DNA of 64,000 nt from Chitinophagaceae bacterium (GCA_017307755.1 JAFKGQ010000010.1:186001-250000); one strand, 5' to 3'; positions 27,006 through 37,267 are shown, counted from the stretch's first letter. Numbers and translations: made by a program. The notes: generated from the letters alone by a model not told the origin.

Positions 27006-28445
27006 TTAGCTCATTTTCCGGATGAGTTGCCCCAGCACTTTTATTCCCAGCTCCACATCCTCATCCCAGGGGCGGGCATAACTGATCCGAAGACAGTTGG
27101 CAAAGCGGCCTTGTCTGGAAAAGAGCTGACCCGGCGCAACAGAAATATGGTGCTTTAATGCTTCCCGGTAAAGAAGATAGGCGTTGATCTTTTTATCCAA
27201 CTCCACCCATAATACAAAGCCGCCCTGGGGCCGGGAAACCTTTGTGCTCTCCGGAAAATACTGCATGATACCCTGCAGATAGCGGAGACATTGTGTGTGC
27301 AGGGCCTTGCGCAATTTTTTCAGATGATATTCGTACCGGCCAATACTCAAAAAATGTGCAATAGCATGTTGTGTAATGGTGACACCCGTCACCGTGTGCA
27401 TCATCTTGTGGCGAACCACCTGTTCGGTGAACCGACCCGGGATGGCCCATCCGATGCGATAGCCGGGAGCAAGGGATTTGGACAGGCTGCTACATTGAAG
27501 GACCCAGCCTTCCTTATCATAGGTCTTGCAGGTTTTTGGGCGGTGGCGGCCGAAGTACAGCTCACCATAAATATCGTCCTCGATCAGAGGGATACGGGAC
27601 TTCGTCAGCAACTCTACCAGGGCCCGTTTGTTCTCATCAGGCATGCAGGAACCCAACGGATTGCTGAAGTTGGGTACGAACACGCAGGCCTTGACGGGGA
27701 ACTTTTTTATCATGGAGGCCACCAGGGCAGGGTCCACGCCTGTGAGAGGGTCGGAAGGGACTTCCAGCACTTTGAGCCCCAGGCTCTCCATTACCTGGAA
27801 GATCCCGAAATAAGTAGGGTTCTCAATAGCAACGGTATCACCCGGCTGTGTGACGGCCTTGAGACACATCACCAGCGCTTCCATGCATCCTGCCGTCACC
27901 ACGATATCCTCTTCCGAAAATTTGCCGCCCCAATGAAAGGCCTGTTTTACAAGCTGACGGCGCAACTCTTTATTTCCCTGGATGTGTTCGTATTGTATCC
28001 CATGGTGCCTGGAAGAACGCATAGCATGCACCAGTGATTTATTCAACCGCGCGACGGGCAAGAGGCTCGTAGGCGGAGCTGCTATAGAAAAATTAATAAG
28101 GTCGTCCGAAGTGATGTCGTTAAAGACGGCAGTGATCATCTCCTGTACGCTGACCTCGCTGGTCATGGGCTCAGGTTCCGCTATCCGGGGAAGACCCGGC
28201 ATCCGCCGAAAGTTAAAACGTACGTAATAGCCTGACTTAGGTCTGGCCTCTATAAGGCCTTTGCCTTCCAAATGGTAATAAGCCTGGAAGGCCGTACCCA
28301 TGCTGATGCCGTACTCCTCGCTAAGCATACGGACAGAGGGAAGCTTGTCCCCTATCTTGAGGGTTTCCTCCCCTATCATCTTTTCCAGGCCTTCAGCTAC
28401 CTGGAGATAGAGGTGGTCCTGGTCATGGAATTTTTTCTTACGCAT
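27006..28445 (-). CDS. MocR-type GntR/aminotransferase regulator
   Basis: A protein of 479 aa. An N-terminal GntR winged helix (about 11-80; LKIGDKLPSVRMLSEEYGISMGTA) is joined to a fold-type I aminotransferase domain (about 110-475) with the EDDIYGE motif (Asp291) and PLP lysine Lys323 in SSLSKSLAPGYR. MocR proteins sense PLP-bound amines or amino acids and usually control a divergent neighbour. The start at 28445 is preferred over the longer frame to 28574, which would run into the decarboxylase gene. The divergent PLP decarboxylase starts 69 bp away. Confidence 0.93.
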   Translation of the reverse strand: MRKKKFHDQDHLYLQVAEGLEKMIGEETLKIGDKLPSVRMLSEEYGISMGTAFQAYYHLEGKGLIEARPKSGYYVRFNFRRMPGLPRIAEPEPMTSEVSVQEMITAVFNDITSDDLINFSIAAPPTSLLPVARLNKSLVHAMRSSRHHGIQYEHIQGNKELRRQLVKQAFHWGGKFSEEDIVVTAGCMEALVMCLKAVTQPGDTVAIENPTYFGIFQVMESLGLKVLEVPSDPLTGVDPALVASMIKKFPVKACVFVPNFSNPLGSCMPDENKRALVELLTKSRIPLIEDDIYGELYFGRHRPKTCKTYDKEGWVLQCSSLSKSLAPGYRIGWAIPGRFTEQVVRHKMMHTVTGVTITQHAIAHFLSIGRYEYHLKKLRKALHTQCLRYLQGIMQYFPESTKVSRPQGGFVLWVELDKKINAYLLYREALKHHISVAPGQLFSRQGRFANCLRISYARPWDEDVELGIKVLGQLIRKMS

Positions 28446-28464
28446 ATCTGATATAGTCAAAATT

Positions 28465-28491
28465 AATAAATCTGCATCTGTTTTATTTATT
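28465..28491. promoter_or_regulatory. Candidate MocR operator in the divergent promoter
   Basis: AATAAAT (28465-28471) is inverted at 28485-28491 with a 13-bp spacer; the arms sit centrally in the 69-bp gap. ATCTG also occurs three times around them. Such paired sites fit MocR dimers, but the AT-rich arms are weak evidence. Confidence 0.35.
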
Positions 28492-28514
28492 ATTTGATCC
28501 CGAAATTTGGAGAT

Positions 28515-30002
28515 ATGGAAAAAGAATACAGTTTGGACCCCGCCGACTGGGGAGAAATTCGGCGGCTGGGCCACCGTATGGTGGACGATATGATGGATTA
28601 TCTAAGCACCGTCAGGGATAGGCCGGCATGGGTGAAGATGACGGAGACGGCGGCGGAGAGGTTGGCACAGCCTTTACCGCAAGGGCCGCAGGATGCCGCG
28701 GATGTGTATGAGGATTTTCTTCATTCCGTGCTGCCTTATAACAAGGGCAATGTACATCCCCGGTTCTGGTCATGGGTGGAGGGCGGCGGCACGCCGTTCG
28801 GGATGCTGGCGGATATGCTGGCCAGCGGGATGAATGCCAATGTCGCCATCGGGGATCACGCGGCGATGTATGTGGACCTGCAGGTATTGGATTGGAGCAA
28901 AGAGATGTTCGGCTTCCCCCCCTCCGCATCGGGTATGTTAACCAGCGGAGGGTCCATTGCCAATATTACAGCGCTGATCGTAGCGAGAAATCATTTTCAT
29001 GCAGCCGTAAAACGAAAGGGGCTGCGTGTGGTAGACGGACAGATGATCGTGTATGGTTCTTCGGAAACACACAATTGCGTGGCGAAGGGCGTCGAGGTCA
29101 TCGGTATCGGGAGTGACAATTTCCGCAAGGTGCCGGTGGATGAAAATTATCGGGTACGTACGGATGTATTGCGGGCGATGATCAGGGAGGACAGGGAGAC
29201 GGGGCATCATCCCTTTTGTCTTATTGGGAATGCGGGTACGGTAAATACAGGCGCTATCGATGATCTGATGGAACTGGCGGCCATTGCCCGGGAAGAAGGT
29301 TTGTGGTACCATATTGACGGGGCATTCGGAGCCGTGCCTTATATCCTGCCGGCATTTCGCGACAAGCTGAAAGGGTTGGAACTGGCGGACAGCCTCAGCT
29401 TTGACTTCCACAAATGGCTGTACATGAACTACGAGGTGGGATGTGTCCTGATAAGGGATGGGACCGTGCACCGGGCTGCCTTTAGCACATCCGTAAATTA
29501 TCTTATGCAGCATGAACGGGGTTTGTCGGCGGGGCCGGACTCTTTTACTAATTATGGGATGGAGCTGTCCCGTGGTTTCAAGGCGCTAAAAGTATGGATG
29601 TTGTTGAAGGAGCACGGCCTGGAGAAATATGCGGGACTTGTGCGTCAAAACCTGGACCAGGCGCAGTATCTGGGCCGGCTGATAGAAGAGAGCGAGGAGT
29701 TGGAGCTGTTGGCTGATGTATCGTTGAATATCGTCTGCTACAGATGGAACCCGGGGAAGCGTGGAGATAGAGGAACCCCATCGGGAGCCGTAGCCATGGA
29801 ACAGGAGGAATTGAATGCCGTAAACAAGGAGATCCTCATGCGTATGCACGAGGAAGGGGTCGCGCTGCCTTCCTATACTTTGTTGAACGGACGATATGCC
29901 ATACGGGTGGCTATTACCAATCACCGCAGCAGGCTGGAAGACTTCGATGCGTTGGTAGCGGCCAGTGTGCGGATAAGCAAGAATATTCATATAACACAAT
30001 AA
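28515..30002 (+). CDS. Group II PLP-dependent amino-acid decarboxylase
   Basis: A protein of 495 aa of the aromatic-amino-acid/DDC type. It has MNANVAIGDHAA, TSGGSIAN, His186 (SSETHNCVAKG, which stacks on the cofactor), Asp268 (WYHIDGAFGA) and Lys300 (FDFHKWLYMNYE). The product would be a biogenic amine from an L-amino acid. A TTG-started frame begins at 28494, but ATG at 28515 is the better start. The divergent MocR gene is its probable regulator and the branched-chain aminotransferase follows 12 bp later. Substrate is not predictable from the sequence. Confidence 0.92.
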   Translation: MEKEYSLDPADWGEIRRLGHRMVDDMMDYLSTVRDRPAWVKMTETAAERLAQPLPQGPQDAADVYEDFLHSVLPYNKGNVHPRFWSWVEGGGTPFGMLADMLASGMNANVAIGDHAAMYVDLQVLDWSKEMFGFPPSASGMLTSGGSIANITALIVARNHFHAAVKRKGLRVVDGQMIVYGSSETHNCVAKGVEVIGIGSDNFRKVPVDENYRVRTDVLRAMIREDRETGHHPFCLIGNAGTVNTGAIDDLMELAAIAREEGLWYHIDGAFGAVPYILPAFRDKLKGLELADSLSFDFHKWLYMNYEVGCVLIRDGTVHRAAFSTSVNYLMQHERGLSAGPDSFTNYGMELSRGFKALKVWMLLKEHGLEKYAGLVRQNLDQAQYLGRLIEESEELELLADVSLNIVCYRWNPGKRGDRGTPSGAVAMEQEELNAVNKEILMRMHEEGVALPSYTLLNGRYAIRVAITNHRSRLEDFDALVAASVRISKNIHITQ

Positions 30003-30014
30003 AACGTTTGGATC

Positions 30015-31121
30015 ATGACACATACTAAATCATTACATATCCCCGTGCAGAGGACTGGTGCGTCCAGGCTGCATACGGTAGACTGGGATAACCTGGAATT
30101 TGGAAAATACTTCACCGACCATATGTTGGTGTGTGACTATACGGACGGGGAGTGGCGTGAGCCGAAAATCGTCCCCTTTGGGGATCTCCAGCTAAGCCCT
30201 GTCGCGTTGGCGCTGCATTATGGACAGACCATATTTGAAGGGATGAAAGCTTTCCGGATGGAGGATGGCGCCATCAACATTTTCCGTCCGCAAAAACATT
30301 ATGAGCGTCTGTCCCTTTCTGCTGAACGGATGTGCATGCCTGTTATTCCCCAGGAGATCTTTATAGAGGGGCTTGCTAGACTGGTGGACCTGGACAGGGC
30401 CTGGGTGCCCGGGGGCGAAGGCAGCTCGTTGTATATACGTCCTTTTATGATCGCCACGGAGGCCCGGTTAAGGGTAAAGGTTTCGAATAACTATCGTTTT
30501 GTCATTGTCGCCAGTCCCGCGGGCTCCTATTATCAGCAGTCAGTGAGGGTAAAGGTGGAAAGAGATTTTGTACGTGCGGCACGGGGTGGCACGGGCTATG
30601 CCAAATGCGGCGGTAATTACGGGGCGTCTATGTACCCGACCCAACGGGCTAAAGACGAGGGCTATGACCAGGTGTTATGGACGGATGGGAAGGAGCATCG
30701 TTTTATAGAGGAATCGGGTGCTATGAACGTGTTGTTCGTATTGGACGGCACATTGGTAACGCCGCCTTTATCCGACTCGATCCTGGACGGGGTCACACGC
30801 GACAGCCTGCTGACCCTGGCGGTCCGTCAGGGCATTCCTGTGGCTGAAAGGCCTGTTGACGTGGAGGAGCTACGGGCGGCTTTTGAGAGCGGCAGGATCA
30901 GCGAAGCTTTTGGATCGGGGACAGCGGCAGTGATCTCTCCCATCGGCGTCATCGGGATAGACGGCGAGGACTATGCGTTGCCTACTGTAGCAGATAGGCC
31001 GGGTACATTTCCGGGAAGCGCACCGGAGGGTCGTCTGGGGCCTTGGCTAAAAGAGGCATTGGAGGATATCCGTTATGGCCGTGCTGCGGATACGGAGGGC
31101 TGGAATTTTATTGTTAAATAG
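30015..31121 (+). CDS. ilvE: Branched-chain amino-acid aminotransferase
   Basis: A protein of 368 aa, class IV aminotransferase. PLP lysine is Lys197 in GYAKCGGNYGASM; the EESGAMNVLFV and SGRISEAFGSGTAAV cofactor and phosphate-binding segments are present. The length fits the longer eukaryote-like BCAT branch. It interconverts Leu/Ile/Val and their 2-oxo acids. It is 12 bp after the decarboxylase, so probably co-expressed. Confidence 0.93.
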   Translation: MTHTKSLHIPVQRTGASRLHTVDWDNLEFGKYFTDHMLVCDYTDGEWREPKIVPFGDLQLSPVALALHYGQTIFEGMKAFRMEDGAINIFRPQKHYERLSLSAERMCMPVIPQEIFIEGLARLVDLDRAWVPGGEGSSLYIRPFMIATEARLRVKVSNNYRFVIVASPAGSYYQQSVRVKVERDFVRAARGGTGYAKCGGNYGASMYPTQRAKDEGYDQVLWTDGKEHRFIEESGAMNVLFVLDGTLVTPPLSDSILDGVTRDSLLTLAVRQGIPVAERPVDVEELRAAFESGRISEAFGSGTAAVISPIGVIGIDGEDYALPTVADRPGTFPGSAPEGRLGPWLKEALEDIRYGRAADTEGWNFIVK

Positions 31122-31180
31122 GGGGAGAAAGCAAAGGGGCGTGGATATTTATCGGTAAATTGACGCAATAATTTGCCGAT

Positions 31181-31993
31181 ATGAAGGAAAAAAAGTTGCA
31201 AGGGCAGATCGCCATTGTCACGGGAGCCAGTTCGGGCATCGGTGCGGGTGTGGCTAAGGCCCTGGCTGCGGCGGGAGCTACGGTAGTGATCAATCATCCT
31301 GTTGAGGCCACCCAGGCTGCGGCCCAGGCCGTGCTGGAACAAATCAAAAGCGCCGGGGACAAAGGCATCATTTACCAATGCGATGTCAGTAAGGAAGATG
31401 AGGTCAAGAAAATGTTTGCCGACGTCATCGCCCAATTCGGGACGGTGGACATCCTTATCAATAATGCAGGGTTACAAAGAGATTCCCCATTCCAGGATAT
31501 GACCCTGGAACAGTGGAACTTTGTCCTTGGTGTGAACCTTACCGGGCAATTTCTCTGCGCCCGGGAAGCCATCCGTGAGTTCCTCCGGAGAGGCCTTGTA
31601 CCCGAAAGATCCATCTCGGCGGGTAAGATCATCTGTATGAGCAGCGTGCATGAAGTAATCCCCTGGGCTGGTCATGCCAACTATGCAGCCAGCAAGGGCG
31701 GTATCATGATGATGATGAAAAGCATCGCACAGGAGTTTGCTCCCTGGAAGATCCGTGTCAACAGCATCGGGCCCGGCGCTATCAAAACACCTATCAACCA
31801 CCAGGCGTGGGATACACCCGCGGCGGAGAAGAAGCTGCTGGAGCTGATACCCTACGGACGGGTAGGAGTAGTCGAAGACATCGGGGCAGCCGCCGTGTGG
31901 TTAGCCAGCGATGATTCCGAATATGTGACGGGCACCACTTTATTCGTGGATGGCGGTATGACATTGTACCCGGGATTCAGTACGAATGGATAA
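31181..31993 (+). CDS. Short-chain dehydrogenase (glucose 1-dehydrogenase-like)
   Basis: A protein of 270 aa, classical SDR. Rossmann motif TGASSGIG (14-21), NNAG (94-97), Ser154/155, Tyr168 and Lys172 (YAASKGG), ending FVDGGMTLYPGF. The pattern resembles glucose 1-dehydrogenases. It lies 8 bp before the GH63-like glycosidase, so it may oxidise sugar released by that enzyme. Confidence 0.92.
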   Translation: MKEKKLQGQIAIVTGASSGIGAGVAKALAAAGATVVINHPVEATQAAAQAVLEQIKSAGDKGIIYQCDVSKEDEVKKMFADVIAQFGTVDILINNAGLQRDSPFQDMTLEQWNFVLGVNLTGQFLCAREAIREFLRRGLVPERSISAGKIICMSSVHEVIPWAGHANYAASKGGIMMMMKSIAQEFAPWKIRVNSIGPGAIKTPINHQAWDTPAAEKKLLELIPYGRVGVVEDIGAAAVWLASDDSEYVTGTTLFVDGGMTLYPGFSTNG

Positions 31994-32001
31994 TAGGAAC
32001 T

Positions 32002-34644
32002 ATGAAGGAAAAAGAAAGACTTAAAGACGTGACCTGGAAGAAATGGGGTCCCTATCTTTCAGAAAGACAGTGGGGGACGGTGCGGGAAGATTACAGCGTC
32101 AATGGAGAGCCCTGGATATCCACCACCCATGACATGGCCCGCAGCAAGGCCTGGCGCTGGGGAGAGGACGGACTGGGTGGGTTTTCGGACAAACAGCAGC
32201 TGCTCTGTTTTTGTGTAGGGCTTTGGAATGAAAAGGACCCGATCATAAAAGAAAGGCTCTTCGGTCTGTCCGGATATGAAGGCAATCATGGAGAAGATGT
32301 AAAGGAGCTGTATTATTATCTCGATAGCAGCCCTACCCACTCTTATATGAAGATGCTGTATAAGTATCCGCAGGACGCATTCCCCTATCACCAGCTTGTG
32401 GAAGAGAACAGCCGAAGGTCAAAGAACGATCCTGAATTCGAGCTGATAGACACCGGACTCTTTGATGAGGACAGGTATTTTGATGTATTTATAGAATATG
32501 CCAAGGCGGAGAAGGAGGACATCCTCATCCGGATCACCATACACAATCGGGGGAAGGTGGCTGCTCCCATCCATGTCCTGCCCACAATATGGTTTCGCAA
32601 TACCTGGGACTGGGGATATGACGACTATAAGCCTAGGATGATGACCTCAAACGAGGGCGATATCATCATCGAGCACAAGGACCTGGGTGAGTTCACGCTT
32701 TCCGGAGAGGAGCGGGATATGCACCTGTTCTGTGATAATGAAACCAATGTAGACAGGCTCTATGGCGTCCCAGGCACCGGTTATTTCAAGGATGGGATCA
32801 ACGAATACATTGTGGGAAAGAAACCCGATGCTGTCAATTACCAGCAAGGCACAAAGGCAGCCGTCCATTATCAAAGAGTCGTTCCGCCCGGCGAGTCCGT
32901 CGTTGTCCGTCTGCGGCTGCAGAACGGCTGTGGCTTCGTTCCCTTTTCAGATTTCGACCTGGTCCTGGAGGCCCGCCGTACAGAGACGGATGAATTCTAC
33001 AACGAATTGCAGGCGGAGATCACCGATGAGGATGAGAAGCGGGTACAGCGGCAGGCTTTTGCGGGTATGTTGTGGAGTAAACAGCTGTATTACTACAATG
33101 TCCATCATTGGTTGACAGGCGACCCCCGGCAACCACCGCCACCGTCCCAACGGCTGATGGGGCGAAACCATGAATGGAAGCATCTCAACAACAGGAATAT
33201 CATCTCCATGCCGGACAAGTGGGAGTATCCCTGGTATGCCGCCTGGGACCTTGGCTTCCACTGTATCGCATTATCCCTTATCGATCCTGATTTTGCCAAA
33301 CATCAATTGTTGCTGCTGACGCATGACTGGTACATGCATCCCAACGGACAGCTGCCGGCCTATGAATGGTCCTTTAGCGACACGAATCCTCCTGTACATG
33401 CCTGGGCGGCTTATCGGGTATATGAATTGGAGAAACATGCCAACGGGGGAAAAGGCGATATTGCTTTTTTGGAGACGGTATTTCACAAGCTGCTGCTCAA
33501 TTTTACCTGGTGGGTCAATCGCAAGGACCAGGAAGGCAACAATATCTTTGAAGGTGGTTTTTTAGGGATGGATAACATCGGCATCTTTGACCGTAGCAAT
33601 ACGCACCTCCCTTTTGGGGGGACCCTGGAGCAGGCGGACGGCACCAGCTGGATGGCGACCTATTCGCTGAACCTGATGCGCATCGCCCTTGAATTATCGA
33701 TGTACAATCCCACCTACCAGGACATGGCCAATAAATTCTTCGAGCATTTCCTTCATATAGCGTCGGCTATTGCCAATATAGGCGAAGGGTCGGAAGGGCT
33801 ATGGGATGCGGAGGACGAATTCTATTATGACACCATCCGTATCCCCGGCGAGAAAAGTGTCCGGGTAAAAACCCGGTCGGCAGTGGGGCTGGCGCCTCTT
33901 TTTGCTGTAGAAGTCATCGACGATGCCATTTTACAGGCCTTACCCGAATTTGCCAAACGGCTAAACTGGCTGCTGGACAACCGCCCGGACCTGGCAGCGC
34001 TGGTATCCCGCTGGCATGAGAAGGGCTCGGAAGAGAAACACCTGTTGTCCCTGTTGCGCGGCCACCGGATCAAACGGCTGCTGTACCGTATGTTGGACGA
34101 GACGGAATTCCTCAGCGAATACGGCGTGAGGACTCTTTCCAAGTACCATGAACAGCATCCCTATGAGCTAAGATTGGATGGTCAGGTGCTGCAGGTGAAA
34201 TATGTGCCGGGAGAATCCGACACCAATATGTTCGGTGGTAATTCCAATTGGAGAGGTCCTATCTGGATACCGATAAACTTCCTGATCATCGAGTCACTGC
34301 AACGCTTCCATCATTATTATGGGGATGACTTCAAAGTGGAATACCCCACCCACTCCGGCAGATATCATACATTGAATGAGATCAGCGTCGAGCTTACCCG
34401 CCGGCTGGCGCATATATTTCTCCGTGACGACAAAGGGAGGAGGGCTACATTCGGCAGCTGTGAAAAAATGCAGCACGACCCTCATTTTAAGGACTATATC
34501 CTCTTTTTTGAATATTTCCACGGAGACAACGGCAAGGGACTTGGGGCTTCACACCAGACGGGATGGACGGGTCTTATCACCAAGCTGCTGATGCCACGGA
34601 AGGTGGTCGTCGAGCCGGCTGCAAGGGCGACAGAAAACACCTGA
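32002..34644 (+). CDS. GH63-like glycoside hydrolase (MGH1-type domain)
   Basis: A protein of 880 aa without a signal peptide. The N-terminal half is beta-rich (WGPYLSERQWGTVREDYS opening); the C-terminal half is an alpha-barrel with EYPWYAAWDLGFH, GQLPAYEWSFSD and GGNSNWRGPIWIPINF, patterns of the GH63/MGH1 group of alpha-glucosidase or mannosylglycerate-type hydrolases. Asp in AWDLGFH is a candidate catalytic residue. Activity on intracellular glucosides is an inference. Operon with the SDR. Confidence 0.85.
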   Translation: MKEKERLKDVTWKKWGPYLSERQWGTVREDYSVNGEPWISTTHDMARSKAWRWGEDGLGGFSDKQQLLCFCVGLWNEKDPIIKERLFGLSGYEGNHGEDVKELYYYLDSSPTHSYMKMLYKYPQDAFPYHQLVEENSRRSKNDPEFELIDTGLFDEDRYFDVFIEYAKAEKEDILIRITIHNRGKVAAPIHVLPTIWFRNTWDWGYDDYKPRMMTSNEGDIIIEHKDLGEFTLSGEERDMHLFCDNETNVDRLYGVPGTGYFKDGINEYIVGKKPDAVNYQQGTKAAVHYQRVVPPGESVVVRLRLQNGCGFVPFSDFDLVLEARRTETDEFYNELQAEITDEDEKRVQRQAFAGMLWSKQLYYYNVHHWLTGDPRQPPPPSQRLMGRNHEWKHLNNRNIISMPDKWEYPWYAAWDLGFHCIALSLIDPDFAKHQLLLLTHDWYMHPNGQLPAYEWSFSDTNPPVHAWAAYRVYELEKHANGGKGDIAFLETVFHKLLLNFTWWVNRKDQEGNNIFEGGFLGMDNIGIFDRSNTHLPFGGTLEQADGTSWMATYSLNLMRIALELSMYNPTYQDMANKFFEHFLHIASAIANIGEGSEGLWDAEDEFYYDTIRIPGEKSVRVKTRSAVGLAPLFAVEVIDDAILQALPEFAKRLNWLLDNRPDLAALVSRWHEKGSEEKHLLSLLRGHRIKRLLYRMLDETEFLSEYGVRTLSKYHEQHPYELRLDGQVLQVKYVPGESDTNMFGGNSNWRGPIWIPINFLIIESLQRFHHYYGDDFKVEYPTHSGRYHTLNEISVELTRRLAHIFLRDDKGRRATFGSCEKMQHDPHFKDYILFFEYFHGDNGKGLGASHQTGWTGLITKLLMPRKVVVEPAARATENT

Positions 34645-34650
34645 TGCCTG

Positions 34651-35607
34651 CTATCCCACCCTGTTGATGGGCTGCCCCTCCAGGAATGCCCGTACATTGG
34701 CCATCGTCACTTCCATGATCCTTGTCCTGGCCTCCCTACTGATCCAGGCGTTGTGAGGGGTAATGATACAATTTCGGGCCGTAAGAAGAGGGTTGTCCGC
34801 AGCCGGAGGTTCTTTTGACAAGACATCCAGGGCTGCGCCGCCCAGCCGTCCCTCGTTCAATGCATCCGCCAGGTCCTGCTCCTGTATCAGCTGTCCCCGG
34901 GCCGTATTGATGAGAAAGGAGGAGGGTTTCATTAGTTTCAGAAGGTCTTTATTGACAAATTCGTGGTTGGTGGGTGTCAATGGACAATGGAGGGTCACAG
35001 CATCGCTGGTGGAGAAAAGCGTAGGGAGATCGGCGGGCTCATCTGGTGTCCAGGGTTTTATCATGGGGCTGTAGTAGATGACCTTCATACCGAAGGATTG
35101 AGCGATCAGTCCTACCCGCTGGCCAATGTTGCCATAACCGACGATGCCGATGACTTTTCCTTCCAGCTCTATGATAGGTCTTTCCGTAAAACACCAGTCT
35201 TCCGAACGCAGCCATTTTCCTTCGCTGACGCTGCGGGCGTGCTGACCTACCCGGTTAGTCAATTCCAATAGCAAGGCGAAGGCGTGCTGCGCCACGGAGG
35301 CCGTACCATATGCCGGCACATTACATACCACGATGCCTTTGTCCCGGGCAGCATCTATATCTATGATATTGTAGCCGGTGGCTGTAACGGCGATCATTTT
35401 GAGACGGGGTAGCTGAGCCAGCGTAGCCCCTGTAAAAGGGACCTTATTGGAGAGGACGATGTCCGCATCCTTGCAGCGCTGAACGATCAGTTCAGTTGGC
35501 GTTCTATCATAGAGGGTCAGCTGTCCCAGTGACGCTGTGTCTTCCCAGCTCAGGTCGCCGGGATTTAGCGTATAACCATCGATAACGACTATGTTCATGA
35601 GATTCAT
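34651..35607 (-). CDS. D-2-hydroxyacid dehydrogenase (glycerate dehydrogenase-like)
   Basis: A protein of 318 aa. NAD-binding GYGNIG (157-162), Arg237 (NTARGQL), Glu266 and His285 (ITPHNAWIS) are the family catalytic set. GYTLNPGDLSW near the N-terminus is typical of glycerate/hydroxypyruvate dehydrogenases. The start codon overlaps the lactate permease stop (ATGA), so translation is coupled; a second ATG lies 9 bp further in. It reduces or oxidises a 2-hydroxyacid, probably linked to the permease substrate. Confidence 0.92.
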   Translation of the reverse strand: MNLMNIVVIDGYTLNPGDLSWEDTASLGQLTLYDRTPTELIVQRCKDADIVLSNKVPFTGATLAQLPRLKMIAVTATGYNIIDIDAARDKGIVVCNVPAYGTASVAQHAFALLLELTNRVGQHARSVSEGKWLRSEDWCFTERPIIELEGKVIGIVGYGNIGQRVGLIAQSFGMKVIYYSPMIKPWTPDEPADLPTLFSTSDAVTLHCPLTPTNHEFVNKDLLKLMKPSSFLINTARGQLIQEQDLADALNEGRLGGAALDVLSKEPPAADNPLLTARNCIITPHNAWISREARTRIMEVTMANVRAFLEGQPINRVG

Positions 35608-37259
35608 AAGCCAAATATATTTAAAAGATGCACTACATACGCCTGCAAAGTGGTAAGTATACAGACGATCAGCAGCATGATAAAGCTGTGTTTGGCCGTA
35701 AAGCGGAAAAGATCGGCCTCTTTTCCCACCAGGTCTACGGCTGTCGCACCGATGGCGATGGATTGCGGGGAGATCATCTTGCCTGTGACGCCCCCTGAGA
35801 CATTGGCAGCCACCGTGACGACGGGATCTACCCCAATGGCGACGGCGGAGTTATATTGTAATTTACAGAACAAAGCATTGGATGAAGTATCCGATCCTGT
35901 CAGGAATACCCCCAGCCATCCCAGTACGGGTGAGAAGAAGGGGAAAAGGGCGCCTGTTGCCGCCAGGGCAAGGGCCATTGTGATGGACATGCCGGAATTA
36001 TTTACAACATAGGCAAATCCCATTACCGAAGCGATCGTAATTGCCGGGAATTTCAGCTGGCGCAGGGTCAGGCGAAAGGCCCGCGCGGCCATCGCGCCAT
36101 TTGCTCCTATCAGGGGCATGGAGAGGAGGGCAGCCAGGAGGATGGCCGTACCGGCATTGGAAAGCCAGTTAAAAGTAAACGGTTTCACAGGGAGTGGCGT
36201 TCCGTCGGTCTGAAGGATGGCATGTTGGAGCCCCGGGATGAAGGCTTTGAATTGTCCGATAGCATTGAGCTGGTCTTTTATCACAGGGATCCCCCATAGG
36301 ATCACGAGCAGGGTCATGATCATAAATGGGGACCAGGCCCGGGCGATCTGACCTGACGTGTACTGCGGAGTAGAGGGAGATGCGGATGGAGAGACAGTGG
36401 AAGATGGGGGAAGGGGATTTTTATCAGGCTTCCAGTATTTCAGAAGAATAATAAGGGCGATGATGGTCGTCAGCCCGGAAAGCACATCAGGCAGCATAGG
36501 GCTGATAAAGTTAGCCGTGACAAATTGTACGATGGCAAAACTTGCACCGGCCACCAGGATGGCGGGCCATATTTCCCATGTCTTTTTTAATTTTTCACGG
36601 CCCTTCCCATGATAACCCACGGTAATGAACACAAGATAAAAGGGTAGTACTAAAGACAAAAGAGGCAGGGTCTTGCCTACCATTTGCGAGATCGCCATTT
36701 CAGGTAACCCGGATACCTGGGAAGCTACCGTAATAGGTATCCCGATGGAGCCGAAGGCCACGGGAGCTGTGTTGGCGATAAGACAGATACCGGCTGCATA
36801 CAAAGGGTCGAACCCTAAGCCGGCCAACATAGAGGCTGTGATCGCCACGGGTGCGCCAAAACCGGCTGCGCCTTCCAGGAAGGAGCCGAAGGCAAAGGCG
36901 ATCAGCAGGGCCTGAAGCCGTCTGTCAGTGGTGATGGCGGCCATAAAATTGCGGATGACGGCAAATTGTCCGCTTTCCACGGTCAGATGATAAAGAAAAA
37001 GTACGCCCATGATAATCCAACAGATGGTAAACAATCCAAACAAAGCTCCATCTATGGCAGATAGGACGGCCAGCTTAACGGGCATTCCATATGCCGCCGT
37101 GGCTATGATCATGCCCGCCAGGACGGTAAGGAGGCAGACAGTGTGTCCTTTCATCTTTTGAATGATAAGGGCCCAGAATATGAAGGCCAGCGGCAACGCG
37201 GCTAACAGCGCAGACAGACCGATGTGGTGTAAGGGATTGGTGAGTTGAGTCCATGACAT
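35604..37259 (-). CDS. lctP: L-lactate permease family transporter
   Basis: A protein of 551 aa with about 13 transmembrane helices. It contains the LctP/GlcA hallmark FGSFLEGAAGFGAPVAITASML and the IANTAPVAFGSIGIP segment. It imports L- or D-lactate, or glycolate, with protons. 8 bp separates it from the upstream Usp gene and its stop overlaps the dehydrogenase start, so RR-HK-usp-lctP-dehydrogenase probably forms one unit. Confidence 0.93.
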   Translation of the reverse strand: MSWTQLTNPLHHIGLSALLAALPLAFIFWALIIQKMKGHTVCLLTVLAGMIIATAAYGMPVKLAVLSAIDGALFGLFTICWIIMGVLFLYHLTVESGQFAVIRNFMAAITTDRRLQALLIAFAFGSFLEGAAGFGAPVAITASMLAGLGFDPLYAAGICLIANTAPVAFGSIGIPITVASQVSGLPEMAISQMVGKTLPLLSLVLPFYLVFITVGYHGKGREKLKKTWEIWPAILVAGASFAIVQFVTANFISPMLPDVLSGLTTIIALIILLKYWKPDKNPLPPSSTVSPSASPSTPQYTSGQIARAWSPFMIMTLLVILWGIPVIKDQLNAIGQFKAFIPGLQHAILQTDGTPLPVKPFTFNWLSNAGTAILLAALLSMPLIGANGAMAARAFRLTLRQLKFPAITIASVMGFAYVVNNSGMSITMALALAATGALFPFFSPVLGWLGVFLTGSDTSSNALFCKLQYNSAVAIGVDPVVTVAANVSGGVTGKMISPQSIAIGATAVDLVGKEADLFRFTAKHSFIMLLIVCILTTLQAYVVHLLNIFGL

Positions 37260-37267
37260 CCTGTAAT

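Noticed and set aside
28446..28574. Longer MocR frame
   Set aside because: It would overlap the start of the divergent decarboxylase and lies outside the GntR domain.
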